Positions 16,236 to 25,945 of a DNA stretch of 64,000 nucleotides are shown piece after piece; position 1 is the first letter of the stretch, and every line of letters begins with the position of its first letter. Origin of the DNA: Candidatus Obscuribacter phosphatis (GTDB lineage: Bacteria; Cyanobacteriota; Vampirovibrionia; Obscuribacterales; Obscuribacteraceae); the NCBI GenBank assembly GCA_001899315.1, contig MOYA01000001.1, positions 2,901,556 to 2,965,555 of the forward strand. Direction: 5' to 3'. Both the position numbers and the translations under genes were made by a program. Under the pieces are notes generated by a model. That model searched no databases. It was not told where the DNA came from and saw only the letters and a list, made by a program, of their open reading frames with translations.

Positions 16236-19200
16236 CTATTCAGCCGCCTCAGCCTTTTCGCCGGCTTCAGGCTCTTTGCTCAGTATAGAGAAGAATATCT
16301 TGACAATTCGAGGGTCCCACTCTTTGCCTGAGCCCTCTTGAATCAATTTAATCGCTTCTTCTTTAGAGAAAGCTTCGCGATAGGGTCTTTCACTGGTCAT
16401 GGCAGTATAGGCATCAACTAGTGAGACAATGCGCGACTCGATTGGAATAACATCGCCCTTCAAACCATTGGGATAGCCGCTGCCGTCCCAGTGCTCCTGA
16501 TACGCTTCCACCACCGGCGAAATCTTGGATAAGAGCCTGGCCGGCTCAAGAAACTTAGCACCGGCATGGGGCACTTGATTGATATAGACGCGGTCTTCTT
16601 CGTTGAGATTGTCGGCTTTCTTGAGAATGTCTTCTGGTACCACCATTTTGCCGATATTGCACATGACTGCGGCCAGTGACACCACTTCGGTGTGGTCCTT
16701 GGCTAAGTGCAGACTCTGAGCTATGCGCGAAGCATAAGAATAAGCGCGCTTGGAACGCTCCGGCGTATAAGCCGAATGCTCTTCCACCTGGCGCACCAAT
16801 TGGGCAAGCAATCCAAGTAAGCCCTTTTCTTTCACTACTTCGACATCTAAGCCGCTGGACAAATCTATCGAGCCGCCTTTGGCGCCGACTTTCTCGATTG
16901 TCTTGCCGGCACCATCTTTGTCGGCTGCTTCAGATGCGTCCAGCACAGCAGCTGGTCCCATACGAATATCTTGCTTCATCGCATGCTTGAACTTCTCTTC
17001 GCCGCCATCGGCCAATGTAGGCAATAAGTCTTCGGTGACGGTGCAAACTTGGTTGCGCCCGCGGTGCTTAGCCAAAAATAGAGCTTGGTCGGCCAACTCA
17101 AACAAGCGAGTCTTATCTTGAGCATCGTTGGGGAAAGTAGCGACACCGATAGAACCAGTGACGGTGCCGGCACCTTCTACAGGTTTCTCACGAATAGCGG
17201 CGCAGATGCGCTCTGCCACCATCTTGGCCCATTTCAGATCGGTCTCTGGCAAAAGAATGACAAACTCTTCACCGCCAAAACGACCGACGGTATCAATTTC
17301 ACGCACCGATCTTTTTATGACATTACCAATATGTATGATGGCGGCGTCACCGACATGGTGACCAAGATTGTCGTTTATTTTCTTGAGATAATCGAGGTCG
17401 ACGATAATGAATGAGAAGGGGTGACCAAATCGCTGGAAACGGTCAATTTCTTTTGATAGCTGTTCTTCGAAATAACGGCGGTTGAACAAGCCGGTCATCG
17501 GGTCGGTAACAGCTTGCCTTTCCACTGTGGCAAACAGTTCGGCGTGCGAGATAACGACCCCGACCCTGTCGGCGAGGTCAATAACCATTCTCATGTCTTT
17601 GTCGGGCAAGGGCTTGCCGCTGTCTTTAGAAATCAGCATGAGGGCGGCTTTGAAAGTACTGCCCTGACCAAGCGGCACGAGGATGGTGCGACGGGTATCG
17701 AAAGAGTCGGTCCATAGGTCGTCAGACAAAGTTTCTTTCAAACCTTGGGCGTCGATAATTACAGTCTGCCCTTCCAATAAAGCATCTAGATTTTTAGAGA
17801 CGATGGCATCGGCAATGCTTTGAGCGGCAGAAATCACCGGGTCTTCCTCAAGCATAGGCATGCCGGGCATAGCCGGAGGCAAGGGCGGCGGAAACTCATC
17901 TTCGTCCCCGGCAAACTTGCATTTCACCGCCTTGAGAGGGGCGCTTTGACCTTCTATATAGTCGTACAAAGAGACCACACAAAGGTCGAGATCAAAGTAC
18001 TCTTGCAAAGACTTAACCAGAGTATCCATAATCTGGTCGGCTTCTTTGAGCGAACGTTTGATCTCGAGTGATACTTTGTTGATTAGAGACTCACGCAATT
18101 GGTCGGCTCTAATTTGTTGCACCGCCATATCGGCGCGAATAACGTTGGACAAGTGACCGGCGATGGTCAAGCCCAGTTCTCGGTCTTGTGGTCTAAATTG
18201 GGGGCGTTTCGGCTGTCTTTGCCAAAGTCCGATCACACCCATGCGGTGACCTTCCGACACCAAGGGTAGTACCAAGGCCATATCATGACCAAAGAAAGGA
18301 TCCCCTTTGCGGGAATATTCCATATTTACGACTTTGCCGCGTCCTGACTCGAACACGGCAACAAATGGATTCTCTTTATTGGAAAGGTCCATAGACCCTT
18401 CTTCGCTCTCTCTTATCTGGGGCTCAAGCAAGTTAAGGTCTTGATTGAAGAGATAAATCTGAGAGTGAATAAAGCCCATGTGATCAGCAACAAGCATAAC
18501 CGACTTAACAAGCGAATCACGGCTGCTCTCGCCTTTAGAGTCGCGAAACAGCGAAGCTATCTCGTTGATGAGCTTCATTTCTTGCGCGTCCATTTCGATC
18601 TTGCTTTGGTCGAAAGACTGCTGCACAACAACCGAAAGCATTTCGGCGACTTTCTGCAAGACCACGGCGTCTTCGGTGCTCCACTCACGTGGACGTCCGC
18701 ACTGTTGCAACTCTAGAAAGCCCGAGAAAATACCACGAGAACGCAACTGCACCATAAGGCGTCCGCGCACATCACCCAGTTCTAAGAGTGAGGAAAGAGT
18801 GCGGGACATTTTGTGCAAATCGGTATCTTGGGCAGTATCTGGAATACTGATAACACCAGCCCCCGATTCATCAGGAAAGCGCGAGAGAAATTCGAGCACG
18901 ATGGACATCGACTCTTGCGAATTGAGCTGGTTATCGACAAAGCAAGTATTGCCGCCGATTGAATATTCGTTTGTCACCGCCAACTGATCCCCGACCACTT
19001 TCCACATAAGCCCTCGATCGGCACCGAGTATGGTGGTAAGTGTTTCGATGGCGTATTGCAAAATAGAATTAAGATCGCTCGAATGTCTGAGCTGACCGAT
19101 GATCTCACTGATAATAGACTGGGCGGAAGGGGGAATGAGATTTTTGCCATGGGTAACACCCATGGTTAGTTCAGAACCAGGGTCGATGGCCATCAAGCCC

Positions 19201-20333
19201 GATGAAGTACGAGAAGCTTGACCTTTGCGGGACTTAGCCGGAACCAGATTGGCTTCGGCACCGGCCAGCGGATCTGGTTCGAGAACATCGCCATAAATCG
19301 AACCTTCTGCATTTATGCCGGCTGAGTTCATACTGGCAAGCGAACTGTGACTGCGTCTAGCTGAACGCGCGCCGCTCAACTTATCGCCGCCGGCTTTCTC
19401 GGCAGCTCTATCAGGGGCGTTGATTTCAGAATTAGGCAAAGGAGGATGGGGACTGAAATCTGAAGCATCGGTGGGCGAACCGGGAGAAATAGCAGAGACC
19501 GGTTCGGCATAGTTACCGGCCAGCTTATTCATCTGCACAGTGGGCGAAGGTGCCGAAATAGCTGGATTGGGAACAGTTGGCACGCCGCTGTCGGCAACAC
19601 TATAGCGGCCGCCGCGATAGTCCATGGCGATAGGCTGGATTTTGTTTGGACCGGTAATGGTCTGAGCGGCTTGCGAACTTGGCGAAACGCCAGGGGGAGT
19701 GAGCTGAAATACTGTTTCGCCCGAATCTTCTTGATTGCCGGTGCCGTCAATTATCAGACTCTGCTGGATCGGACCTTTGAGCACAGGCCAAAGCCCCTTC
19801 ACTTGCTGCACAAAGCGAGGATCACAACCACCGGGTCCCAGTGAAATGCGGGCATCTTCGATACGATTGCTGTCGGCTAGAGCAAGTGATTGCCAAACCG
19901 GCAAAAGTCTATTGAAAGCCTCTCTGACAATACCCGGGTCGATTGAACCGGCGCACTGATATTTGTGATTTTCGGATGACTCGGTGGCTTGCTGACCATA
20001 GACCACCATGGAAAGCCGCGGGCTCTCGACAATGACGCTCCATTCATCAGGGCCTTCGGCGCGCTCATCAGAAAAACAAGCGACATAGGTCGATTCTCTC
20101 AGCAAAAGTCCAAAGTCTTTGCCCGAAGGCAGCAAATCGCCAGCCCCGTGGCGGCGCCAATAAACTATGACAGGGTTAATTTTTTCAGCCAGGATAAGCT
20201 GTTCGACCTGTCTGATAAAAGGCAGAAAACCATCGGGAGCCAAGATGCTCAAAGGCAGCGCGCCTGGACCGGCCTGCTGCACCAGCATCATCAGAAGTTG
20301 TAAAGGACCCGACCGTCCTGAATCTTCTAGCAA
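16236..20333 (-). CDS. GAF-GGDEF-HD-GYP-like signalling protein, HD site degenerate
   Basis: 1365 residues, TTG start with GAGG 12 bases upstream. After a 190-residue N-terminal domain that I do not recognise comes a Pro/Ser-rich linker (about 220-400). GAF-like domains follow, near 410-575 (SILQYAIETLTTILGADRGLMWK), 605-735 and 765-925. A diguanylate cyclase domain lies at about 925-1095, with DPMTGLFNRRYF and an intact active-site motif GRFGGEEF near 1021. The last 190 residues have an HD-GYP fold with GSGYP intact, but the metal motif HDIGK is replaced by CNIGK and the HHE segment by YQE, so phosphodiesterase activity is unlikely. It probably makes cyclic di-GMP in response to ligands bound by the GAF domains. 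No membrane segments. Confidence 0.85.
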   Translation of the reverse strand: MLEDSGRSGPLQLLMMLVQQAGPGALPLSILAPDGFLPFIRQVEQLILAEKINPVIVYWRRHGAGDLLPSGKDFGLLLRESTYVACFSDERAEGPDEWSVIVESPRLSMVVYGQQATESSENHKYQCAGSIDPGIVREAFNRLLPVWQSLALADSNRIEDARISLGPGGCDPRFVQQVKGLWPVLKGPIQQSLIIDGTGNQEDSGETVFQLTPPGVSPSSQAAQTITGPNKIQPIAMDYRGGRYSVADSGVPTVPNPAISAPSPTVQMNKLAGNYAEPVSAISPGSPTDASDFSPHPPLPNSEINAPDRAAEKAGGDKLSGARSARRSHSSLASMNSAGINAEGSIYGDVLEPDPLAGAEANLVPAKSRKGQASRTSSGLMAIDPGSELTMGVTHGKNLIPPSAQSIISEIIGQLRHSSDLNSILQYAIETLTTILGADRGLMWKVVGDQLAVTNEYSIGGNTCFVDNQLNSQESMSIVLEFLSRFPDESGAGVISIPDTAQDTDLHKMSRTLSSLLELGDVRGRLMVQLRSRGIFSGFLELQQCGRPREWSTEDAVVLQKVAEMLSVVVQQSFDQSKIEMDAQEMKLINEIASLFRDSKGESSRDSLVKSVMLVADHMGFIHSQIYLFNQDLNLLEPQIRESEEGSMDLSNKENPFVAVFESGRGKVVNMEYSRKGDPFFGHDMALVLPLVSEGHRMGVIGLWQRQPKRPQFRPQDRELGLTIAGHLSNVIRADMAVQQIRADQLRESLINKVSLEIKRSLKEADQIMDTLVKSLQEYFDLDLCVVSLYDYIEGQSAPLKAVKCKFAGDEDEFPPPLPPAMPGMPMLEEDPVISAAQSIADAIVSKNLDALLEGQTVIIDAQGLKETLSDDLWTDSFDTRRTILVPLGQGSTFKAALMLISKDSGKPLPDKDMRMVIDLADRVGVVISHAELFATVERQAVTDPMTGLFNRRYFEEQLSKEIDRFQRFGHPFSFIIVDLDYLKKINDNLGHHVGDAAIIHIGNVIKRSVREIDTVGRFGGEEFVILLPETDLKWAKMVAERICAAIREKPVEGAGTVTGSIGVATFPNDAQDKTRLFELADQALFLAKHRGRNQVCTVTEDLLPTLADGGEEKFKHAMKQDIRMGPAAVLDASEAADKDGAGKTIEKVGAKGGSIDLSSGLDVEVVKEKGLLGLLAQLVRQVEEHSAYTPERSKRAYSYASRIAQSLHLAKDHTEVVSLAAVMCNIGKMVVPEDILKKADNLNEEDRVYINQVPHAGAKFLEPARLLSKISPVVEAYQEHWDGSGYPNGLKGDVIPIESRIVSLVDAYTAMTSERPYREAFSKEEAIKLIQEGSGKEWDPRIVKIFFSILSKEPEAGEKAEAAE

Positions 20334-20508
20334 GTTAACCCGCTAATCCTCATAAACAAAGGCCTTATAAGACCTGCTCCCCAGAGATTAATACCACCCC
20401 GAAATGACCGTTAAGCGAACTTATAAGTACTGTATCTTCTTGTGATCAGATATATATGCATTTTCGTGGTCATGCTAGCATTAACTGACCCAGTCAAGTG
20501 GAAAGTTA

Positions 20509-21192
20509 ATGGTAAATATCGTGGCGCAAAGGCAAACGGCAGTGGAATTAGACTTAAGCTCGGAAATCTACAGGGAGAACCTGGCCTTCTGGGAAAAAGC
20601 CTGGAGCGGCGTCACCCGTCCCTATAAACAACTGCCCCAGCTTTCTTATGTGCCGCGCATTCCCGCCGACTTGAAAGAAAGAGGCGTAAACAAGGTGCTC
20701 GACCTAGGTTGCGGTTCCGGCTGGCTGTCGATTTATCTTTGCCGTGAAGGTTTTCAGGTCACCGGCGTGGATGTATCAGCCCAAGCCATAAAATTGGGCA
20801 AAATATGGGCCAGAGAAGACGGTCACTCTATTGATTTTCAAGTAAGCGACATCGAAACAATGGAGTTCGAAGTAGAGTCCTTCGACGCCGTCGTTGCCAA
20901 TTCAATCTTCGAACATTTCCCTCTCAATATGAGCCGCGACATAGCCGATCGCATCTTCAAGATGCTCAAACCAGGCGGAGTCTTCATCGGGTGTTTCGAT
21001 AATGTGGGCGGTGGACCCGGCGAATATTTCGAGCTCGAAGACGGCACCCATGTCTATACCGATCCGATGCGCAAAGGCATGCTCTTGAGACGTTATCAGA
21101 ACCAAGAATTGCACGATCTTTTCAAAGACTTTAGCAATATCACAATCGAAGAAGTAGACGCCGGTTCGAACTATCTTACCGCCGTCAAATAA
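20509..21192 (+). CDS. class I SAM-dependent methyltransferase
   Basis: 227 residues. VNKVLDLGCGSGWLSIYLCREGFQVTGVDVSAQAI contains motif I (DLGCGSG) and the acidic end of strand 2 (GVDVS). VESFDAVVANSIFEHF matches motif IV and KMLKPGGVFIG motif post-V/VI of small-molecule methyltransferases of the UbiG/Methyltransf_11 type. The N-terminal segment FWEKAWSGVTRPYKQLPQL is a likely substrate cap. GGAAAG precedes the ATG. The gene ends flush against the end of the leftward PotD gene, with no room for a terminator. Substrate unknown. Confidence 0.85.
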   Translation: MVNIVAQRQTAVELDLSSEIYRENLAFWEKAWSGVTRPYKQLPQLSYVPRIPADLKERGVNKVLDLGCGSGWLSIYLCREGFQVTGVDVSAQAIKLGKIWAREDGHSIDFQVSDIETMEFEVESFDAVVANSIFEHFPLNMSRDIADRIFKMLKPGGVFIGCFDNVGGGPGEYFELEDGTHVYTDPMRKGMLLRRYQNQELHDLFKDFSNITIEEVDAGSNYLTAVK

Positions 21193-22326
21193 TCAAGCAC
21201 ATTTGATTTCAGTCCAAAGGCGGTCATAGAGAAAAACCGCCTTGCCAATATCATGCAACTCTTCGCAGCTCTGCAAAACACTCTCGGGCGGATACAAATT
21301 TGGGTCTTGCTTTAGTTCGGGGTCGACACCCTTGAAAGCAAGATAATTAGCCGTAGCATAATGGGTAAAATTGGCGCAGGCAGCCGAGACTTCAGGCTCA
21401 AGCATGTAATTGATCCACTTATAGGCATTCTCTTTGTGAGGCGCCTGCCTCGGTATGCAAAAATTATCAGTCCAAATCGATGCCCCTTCGGCGGGAATGA
21501 CATAGCGCACGTCTTTGTTCTCGCGCCGGGCTTGGTAGGCATCGCCGCTATAGACCTGAGACAATAGCGAGTCCCCGGAGGAGAGCGCGACAATCACCTG
21601 GTCTGAGGAATAGCACATGATTAGCTTCTTCTGCTCTTTGAGCGACTGCGCCGCTATTTCTAGTTCGGCGACATTGACAGTGTTATAAGAGTAACCACTG
21701 CGCTTCAAAGACATGCCAATCGCCTCGCGGGCGTCGTCCAACAAAGTTATGCGATTGGCAAAACGTTGGTCAAAAAAGAGATTCCAGGAAAGACGCTGCT
21801 TGTCGCCAGCAGCTAAAGAGGGGCTACCGCCCGATTTGTCTAATATCTTTTGGTTGTAGCCGATACCGGTGGTGCCCCAGGTGTAGGGCATGCAATAACG
21901 CAAACCCGGATCAAACTGAGCATTGAGAAAGCGCGGCATCAGCCCTTTCATACCGGTTATCCGATCATGCTCCAGCTCGGCAAGCAAAGCAAGCTTTTTG
22001 AGATTTTTGACCATATAGCTGGAAGGCACAATAATATCGTATTTGGTACCACCAGCCTGCAGCTTGGCCAAGAGAGCTTCGTTGGAAGCGAAAGTATCGT
22101 AAACCACTTCGATGCCGTAGCGCTTTTGAAACTCGGGTATGGCGTCTGGATGCAGATAATCGGCCCAGTTGAGAATATTCAGTTGCTTTTCGTTCTGCCG
22201 ACTGGGCTCGGCGCAGCCGAAAAGCTGCAAAGCCTGAAAAGCAGCTAAAGCCTGCGCCCCACCTTTGAGAAAGCGGCGCCGACTGAGAGGCTCAGTCAAA
22301 TGTCTATCTGCCTCAAGATCATTCAT
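21193..22326 (-). CDS. potD: polyamine-type ABC solute-binding lipoprotein, Tat-exported
   Basis: 377 residues. The N-terminus carries a twin-arginine motif (SRRRFLKGGAQ) and then a lipobox (ALQLFGCAEP), so it is probably exported folded and lipid-anchored. The body matches the PotD/PotF binding-protein class: LNILNWADYLHPDAIPEFQKRYGIEVVYDTFASNEALLAKLQAG, YDIIVPSSYMVKNL, YTWGTTGIGYNQKIL and, near the end, ASIWTDNFCIPRQAPHKENAYKWINYMLEPEVSA. The class binds putrescine or spermidine in the periplasm. It overlaps the end of the PotA-like ATPase gene by 8 bases, and the expected PotB and PotC permeases are not nearby. The symbol is a family assignment; specificity is unproven. Confidence 0.82.
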   Translation of the reverse strand: MNDLEADRHLTEPLSRRRFLKGGAQALAAFQALQLFGCAEPSRQNEKQLNILNWADYLHPDAIPEFQKRYGIEVVYDTFASNEALLAKLQAGGTKYDIIVPSSYMVKNLKKLALLAELEHDRITGMKGLMPRFLNAQFDPGLRYCMPYTWGTTGIGYNQKILDKSGGSPSLAAGDKQRLSWNLFFDQRFANRITLLDDAREAIGMSLKRSGYSYNTVNVAELEIAAQSLKEQKKLIMCYSSDQVIVALSSGDSLLSQVYSGDAYQARRENKDVRYVIPAEGASIWTDNFCIPRQAPHKENAYKWINYMLEPEVSAACANFTHYATANYLAFKGVDPELKQDPNLYPPESVLQSCEELHDIGKAVFLYDRLWTEIKCA

Positions 22327-23431
22327 CAGCCAGCACTCTCACTTCGCCCTTGATTGCAAACAAGAGAGTTTCGCCGACCTTGGACCCTTTCACTTCTGAC
22401 GAGGGCAGGGTGGCTTTAAATTCAAAACCCTGGCTGCTCAGCACAAGATCGGTAAAGCTGCCTTGATAGGAAAGATGCTTGACGATCGCCCTAAGCTGAT
22501 TTTCGCCAGCACCTGCAGCCGAAGCAATATGCAGAGCCTCTGGTTTGAAGATGAGGCGGGCTTGCTTAGGCAAAGCATCTGAAACTTCAGCTCTGACATA
22601 AATCTTCTGGCCGTCGCCAAGCATATAAGCGCGCCTGCCCAAAGCAGAGGCAGCACCCGACTGGCTATCTTGGTCACTTTCAACAAGAGTAGCGGCTAAG
22701 ACATTTGAATCACCAATAAATGAGGCAACGAACAAAGTCTCGGGATTTTCATAGACCTGAGTGGGGCTGCCAATTTGCTCGATATTGCCATGATTGAAGA
22801 CGGCGATGCGGCTGCTTAAGGCAAGAGCCTCAGACTGATCGTGCGTGACCATGACAAAGGTCATATTCAACTCTTTCTGCAAACGCGAAAGTTCAACCTG
22901 CATTTCTTCTCTAATTTGCACATCGAGAGCTGAGAGAGGCTCATCTAAAAGCAATACCAGCGGGCGCACAGCCAAAGCACGAGCTAAAGCGACACGCTGC
23001 TGCTGTCCGCCTGAAAGTTTGTCGGGTTTACGATCTTTGAACTGCTTGAGACGCACTATATCGAGCGCTTTTTCTACTTCAGAGACTATATCTAAATTGG
23101 CGATGTTACGCCCGGCGCCATATTTCAGCCCAAAGGCGATATTTTCAAAGACACTAAGATGGGGAAAGAGGGCATAACTTTGAAAGACCATATTGACCGG
23201 TCTTTTGTGGGCAGGCAAAGCATTCATCACCTTACCGTCGATGAGTACGCTGCCGGCATTGGCATCTTCAAAACCAGCGATGATTCTAAGTAAAGTGGTT
23301 TTGCCGCAACCGCTTGGCCCAAGAAAACTATAAAACTCGCCGCTTTCCACTTGCAGTGAAACACCGTTCAGGGCATTGACCGAAGCACCGTCATAGCGCT
23401 TCACCACTTGTTGAGCGGCAAGCAAAGTCAC
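22319..23431 (-). CDS. potA: ABC transporter ATPase, PotA type
   Basis: 370 residues. Motifs in order: Walker A GPSGCGKTT, Q-loop VFQSYALFPHLSVFENIAFGL, signature LSGGQQQRVALARAL, Walker B PLVLLLDEPLSALD, H-loop MVTHDQSEAL. The segment FASFIGDSNVLAATL leads into a C-terminal TOBE-type domain (about 235-370). This is the PotA/CysA/MalK subfamily, which drives import. The start is overlapped by the end of the PucR-type regulator gene and the end by the PotD gene, so all three are one operon. Alone it cannot transport; the permeases must come from elsewhere. Confidence 0.85.
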   Translation of the reverse strand: MTLLAAQQVVKRYDGASVNALNGVSLQVESGEFYSFLGPSGCGKTTLLRIIAGFEDANAGSVLIDGKVMNALPAHKRPVNMVFQSYALFPHLSVFENIAFGLKYGAGRNIANLDIVSEVEKALDIVRLKQFKDRKPDKLSGGQQQRVALARALAVRPLVLLLDEPLSALDVQIREEMQVELSRLQKELNMTFVMVTHDQSEALALSSRIAVFNHGNIEQIGSPTQVYENPETLFVASFIGDSNVLAATLVESDQDSQSGAASALGRRAYMLGDGQKIYVRAEVSDALPKQARLIFKPEALHIASAAGAGENQLRAIVKHLSYQGSFTDLVLSSQGFEFKATLPSSEVKGSKVGETLLFAIKGEVRVLADE

Positions 23432-25122
23432 TGTTTCTTCTTCCCGCCTTCTTTCATATCTTTTATTAGAAAGGCAATCTGCAAATTGAGCAGCACTTCT
23501 TGCGAGTCAATATCGACCTTGAGAATATCGGCAATTTGCTCAAGGCGATAACGCAGAGTATGTCTGTGAATAAAGAGGGCTCGCGCCGTCGAATTGAGGT
23601 TGGCGCCTTGTTCTAGATAAACCTTTAGAGTATCGACCAGCTCTGACTCCCATTCCTCGTCATAACTGGCCAGTGGGCTCAAGGTCTCTTCCAGAAAGCG
23701 CTCCACCTCTGGGTGATCAAAGATAAGATAAAGCAGACGGCGCACCCCGAGTTCACCGTACTCGAGCAAAAACTCACCCTCGCCGTGCATCATCGAACCA
23801 ATAACCAAAGCTTGTCTGGCTTCGCCATAGGCATCTGCAATTTCAGGCATGGTCTCGACCAAGCGACCGGCACCGAGCCTTACGGCTACTTTATTGCCGT
23901 CGCCTTTGTTGAGATCTCTAATGGCGGCAATTATGTCTTCGGCATGTTTGCGCCAGGTTTCGGCGTTTTTAGCAAAATGCGGAACAACAAAAGCTCGCAT
24001 CCCTTCAAGATCGCATGAAATAAATTTGTCGTCGGGAAACTGCACCACTATTGGTGCTTCACTCTTGCCTTTTTCTTTGCTTATTTGAACATCCACGGCA
24101 AAGACATGAAAGCCGTCGCAAAGATCAAAGCCGAAACTGCGCTCAAGACGCTCTTGGTCGGCACTGGCCAAACCCCGCCCCGAGATGAGATCTTTCAAGA
24201 GTGTGCGCTGGGTGGCGGCAAAAGAAGGTGAATCTTTCAAGCGATGAGAAAAGTCGACCTTGCAGGCAAGAGCCAAAGGCTGCATATATTCGGCAATCTG
24301 ATTGAGGTCGTCCTGGGGGCGCACCATCACAGAAACATAGCCAGCAATCAGCTCGCTGAAAGGCACAGGAAAGACTAGACGGCGTCCGAGGCGTACCGGT
24401 GCTATATGAAGATCGGCTTGGCCATCTAACAAGGGACCGACCTTAGGAGAGAGCGCCTCGAGATTTTTCTTGTAAATCCTGAGACATTTCATGCTCTCGT
24501 CCGACAAATGTCTTTGCTGACTGGCCGGAGTGGCGCCCATATTGCGCGCCGCCAACACCTTAAAGTCTGCCGTTTCCACCGAAAGGGGGCGGTTCAACCA
24601 ACCGGAGACAACTTCGATGAGACCATCGAGACCTTCTTCTAATGCGATAGAGAGCATGACGCTATAAAGCCTGGCCGAAGAAAGTTTTAGTTCTCGCAAG
24701 AAGACATAACGAACGTCTTCGAGCACCTGCACGGGATCGCCGTAGCTGGGCACCACCAGTAGGGGAATGTCTGCGTCTTTGCAGCGCTTGACCAGGCGTT
24801 TGAGAGCGGCATCGTTGAAAGCCCCCAGGGCAGCTTCGCCCTCCCCCTTGGCAGCGCCGACCGCAATAGATTCGGGAGTAGCCGGGGTGGAGCGCACGAT
24901 AACTAAGGCTGATAATTTTGCCAAAACAGCCACTTCAGTATTGAACACCGACTCGGACTGAGTGACCACCAAGCTGCCGGGACGAGGAGACTCGCCCAAT
25001 GTCGATATGACCTGACTAATGGGACGCTCTAGCTCGCCGCAGAGAACCTGAGCCTCGGACAGGGCGTCCGTGGCGAGAAGTTGCTTGATCGTAGGCTGCA
25101 CCGAAGTGGCAAGCTGGCTCAT
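23428..25122 (-). CDS. PucR/CdaR-type transcriptional regulator
   Basis: About 564 residues from ATG 25122 (a TTG at 25140 is possible). The N-terminal 130 residues fit the PucR ligand-binding domain (VLCGELERPISQVISTLGESPRPGSLVVT and VAVLAKLSALVIVRS). The middle is a GAF/GGDEF-like region. The C-terminus is the PucR HTH: LKVYLEQGANLNSTARALFIHRHTLRYRLEQIADIL, the family's most conserved stretch. PucR-type proteins control purine, polyamine or sugar-acid catabolism. As the first gene of an operon with PotA and PotD it probably regulates them in response to their substrate. A TATAAT 12-20 bases before the ATG suggests a very short leader. Confidence 0.82.
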   Translation of the reverse strand: MSQLATSVQPTIKQLLATDALSEAQVLCGELERPISQVISTLGESPRPGSLVVTQSESVFNTEVAVLAKLSALVIVRSTPATPESIAVGAAKGEGEAALGAFNDAALKRLVKRCKDADIPLLVVPSYGDPVQVLEDVRYVFLRELKLSSARLYSVMLSIALEEGLDGLIEVVSGWLNRPLSVETADFKVLAARNMGATPASQQRHLSDESMKCLRIYKKNLEALSPKVGPLLDGQADLHIAPVRLGRRLVFPVPFSELIAGYVSVMVRPQDDLNQIAEYMQPLALACKVDFSHRLKDSPSFAATQRTLLKDLISGRGLASADQERLERSFGFDLCDGFHVFAVDVQISKEKGKSEAPIVVQFPDDKFISCDLEGMRAFVVPHFAKNAETWRKHAEDIIAAIRDLNKGDGNKVAVRLGAGRLVETMPEIADAYGEARQALVIGSMMHGEGEFLLEYGELGVRRLLYLIFDHPEVERFLEETLSPLASYDEEWESELVDTLKVYLEQGANLNSTARALFIHRHTLRYRLEQIADILKVDIDSQEVLLNLQIAFLIKDMKEGGKKKQ

Positions 25123-25228
25123 AACATCATCATAGTACAAATTATAAACAAAGCATATACCGCACCACCGGCGACACTACCGCAAAAATAAAATCTAGAC
25201 TTTTCAGGAGATTTCCAGCCTTTATCTA

Positions 25229-25256
25229 TTGCGGTTTTTGCTCTTTTGAGTAAAAT
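25229..25256 (+). promoter_or_regulatory. possible promoter of a small gene
   Basis: TTGCGG (25229-25234), 16 bases, TAAAAT (25251-25256). It lies about 58 bases before the ATG of the 57-codon gene at 25314. The -35 is weak. Confidence 0.35.
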
Positions 25257-25313
25257 TTAACTATTCTCTCTTTTACTTGCCAATATCAATCAAACTAGAA
25301 AGCTTCAAACAAA

Positions 25314-25487
25314 ATGCAGATCATTCACAACGAGCATGCAAAAGCCCTAGACAAGCGACTTCTCGGTCTATTCGAGACCAAGGCTCGCGAATTCACGCGC
25401 TTTTCAGAAGAAAACCCTAAAACGGCCATGATTACCATGCTTATTGCCGGTCTTTATGAAGAGTTAGCCGGTTTAGTTAAGCATTAA
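25314..25487 (+). CDS. small soluble helical protein (57 aa)
   Basis: ATG at 25314, TAA at 25485-25487. The product starts MQIIHNEHAKALDKRLLGLF and contains ETKAREFTRFSEENPKTAMI and ITMLIAGLYEELAGLVKH, with amphipathic helix composition. No named family. A hairpin that could terminate it follows 37 bases later. It stands alone between the regulator gene and a small membrane protein. Confidence 0.5.
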   Translation: MQIIHNEHAKALDKRLLGLFETKAREFTRFSEENPKTAMITMLIAGLYEELAGLVKH

Positions 25488-25523
25488 TGCATCTGCATTA
25501 GTTCTTATTTCAGGTCCAAAGCA

Positions 25524-25552
25524 AAGCCCTGTCGGTATTTCCGGCAGGGCTT
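25524..25552 (+). terminator. terminator-like hairpin
   Basis: AAGCCCTG (25524-25531) pairs with CAGGGCTT (25545-25552), extended by CGG/CCG around the loop TATTT. It follows the 57-codon gene. There is no T-run directly after it, only TATTTT about 15 bases later. Confidence 0.45.
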
Positions 25553-25632
25553 CGGCTATATGAGTATTTTCCCCATTTACAACCGATTTCGCCCTGATTT
25601 AATCTAGCTTGGTCGGCAATGGAGGACATGCA

Positions 25633-25896
25633 GTGGATATTCCATTTTACCTGGCGAGCGCACTACTGGCGGGAGCCCTTCTTTATTGCATTGCTGAATC
25701 AGATCGCCTTTTGCACAAGATAAAGCCGAAGAGCAAGAAGCTAAGCTCTGGATCTTGGGGCGTCTATGACGGAGTAACCGTGGAAGAGTCGGTGGGCGAA
25801 GTTGAAGTCAAACCACTGGGCGGCAGACAAAAGGTAATAGGCGGCAGCGCCACCTATGCAGCCGGTCGCGGTGTGAGAATGAACGGCTTGGGTTAG
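25633..25896 (+). CDS. small membrane-anchored protein
   Basis: 87 residues from GTG 25633, chosen because GGAGG lies 7 bases upstream; an earlier TTG (25609) in the same frame has no such site. The product has one N-terminal helix (FYLASALLAGALLYCIAES), then a basic patch (KIKPKSKKL) and a short soluble tail ending GRGVRMNGLG. No family recognised. The basic patch after the helix suggests the tail is cytoplasmic. Confidence 0.5.
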   Translation: MDIPFYLASALLAGALLYCIAESDRLLHKIKPKSKKLSSGSWGVYDGVTVEESVGEVEVKPLGGRQKVIGGSATYAAGRGVRMNGLG

Positions 25897-25945
25897 GCTA
25901 AAATAGAAGCCGTTCTCAAAACCAATATGACTAGATTGAGCTAAA

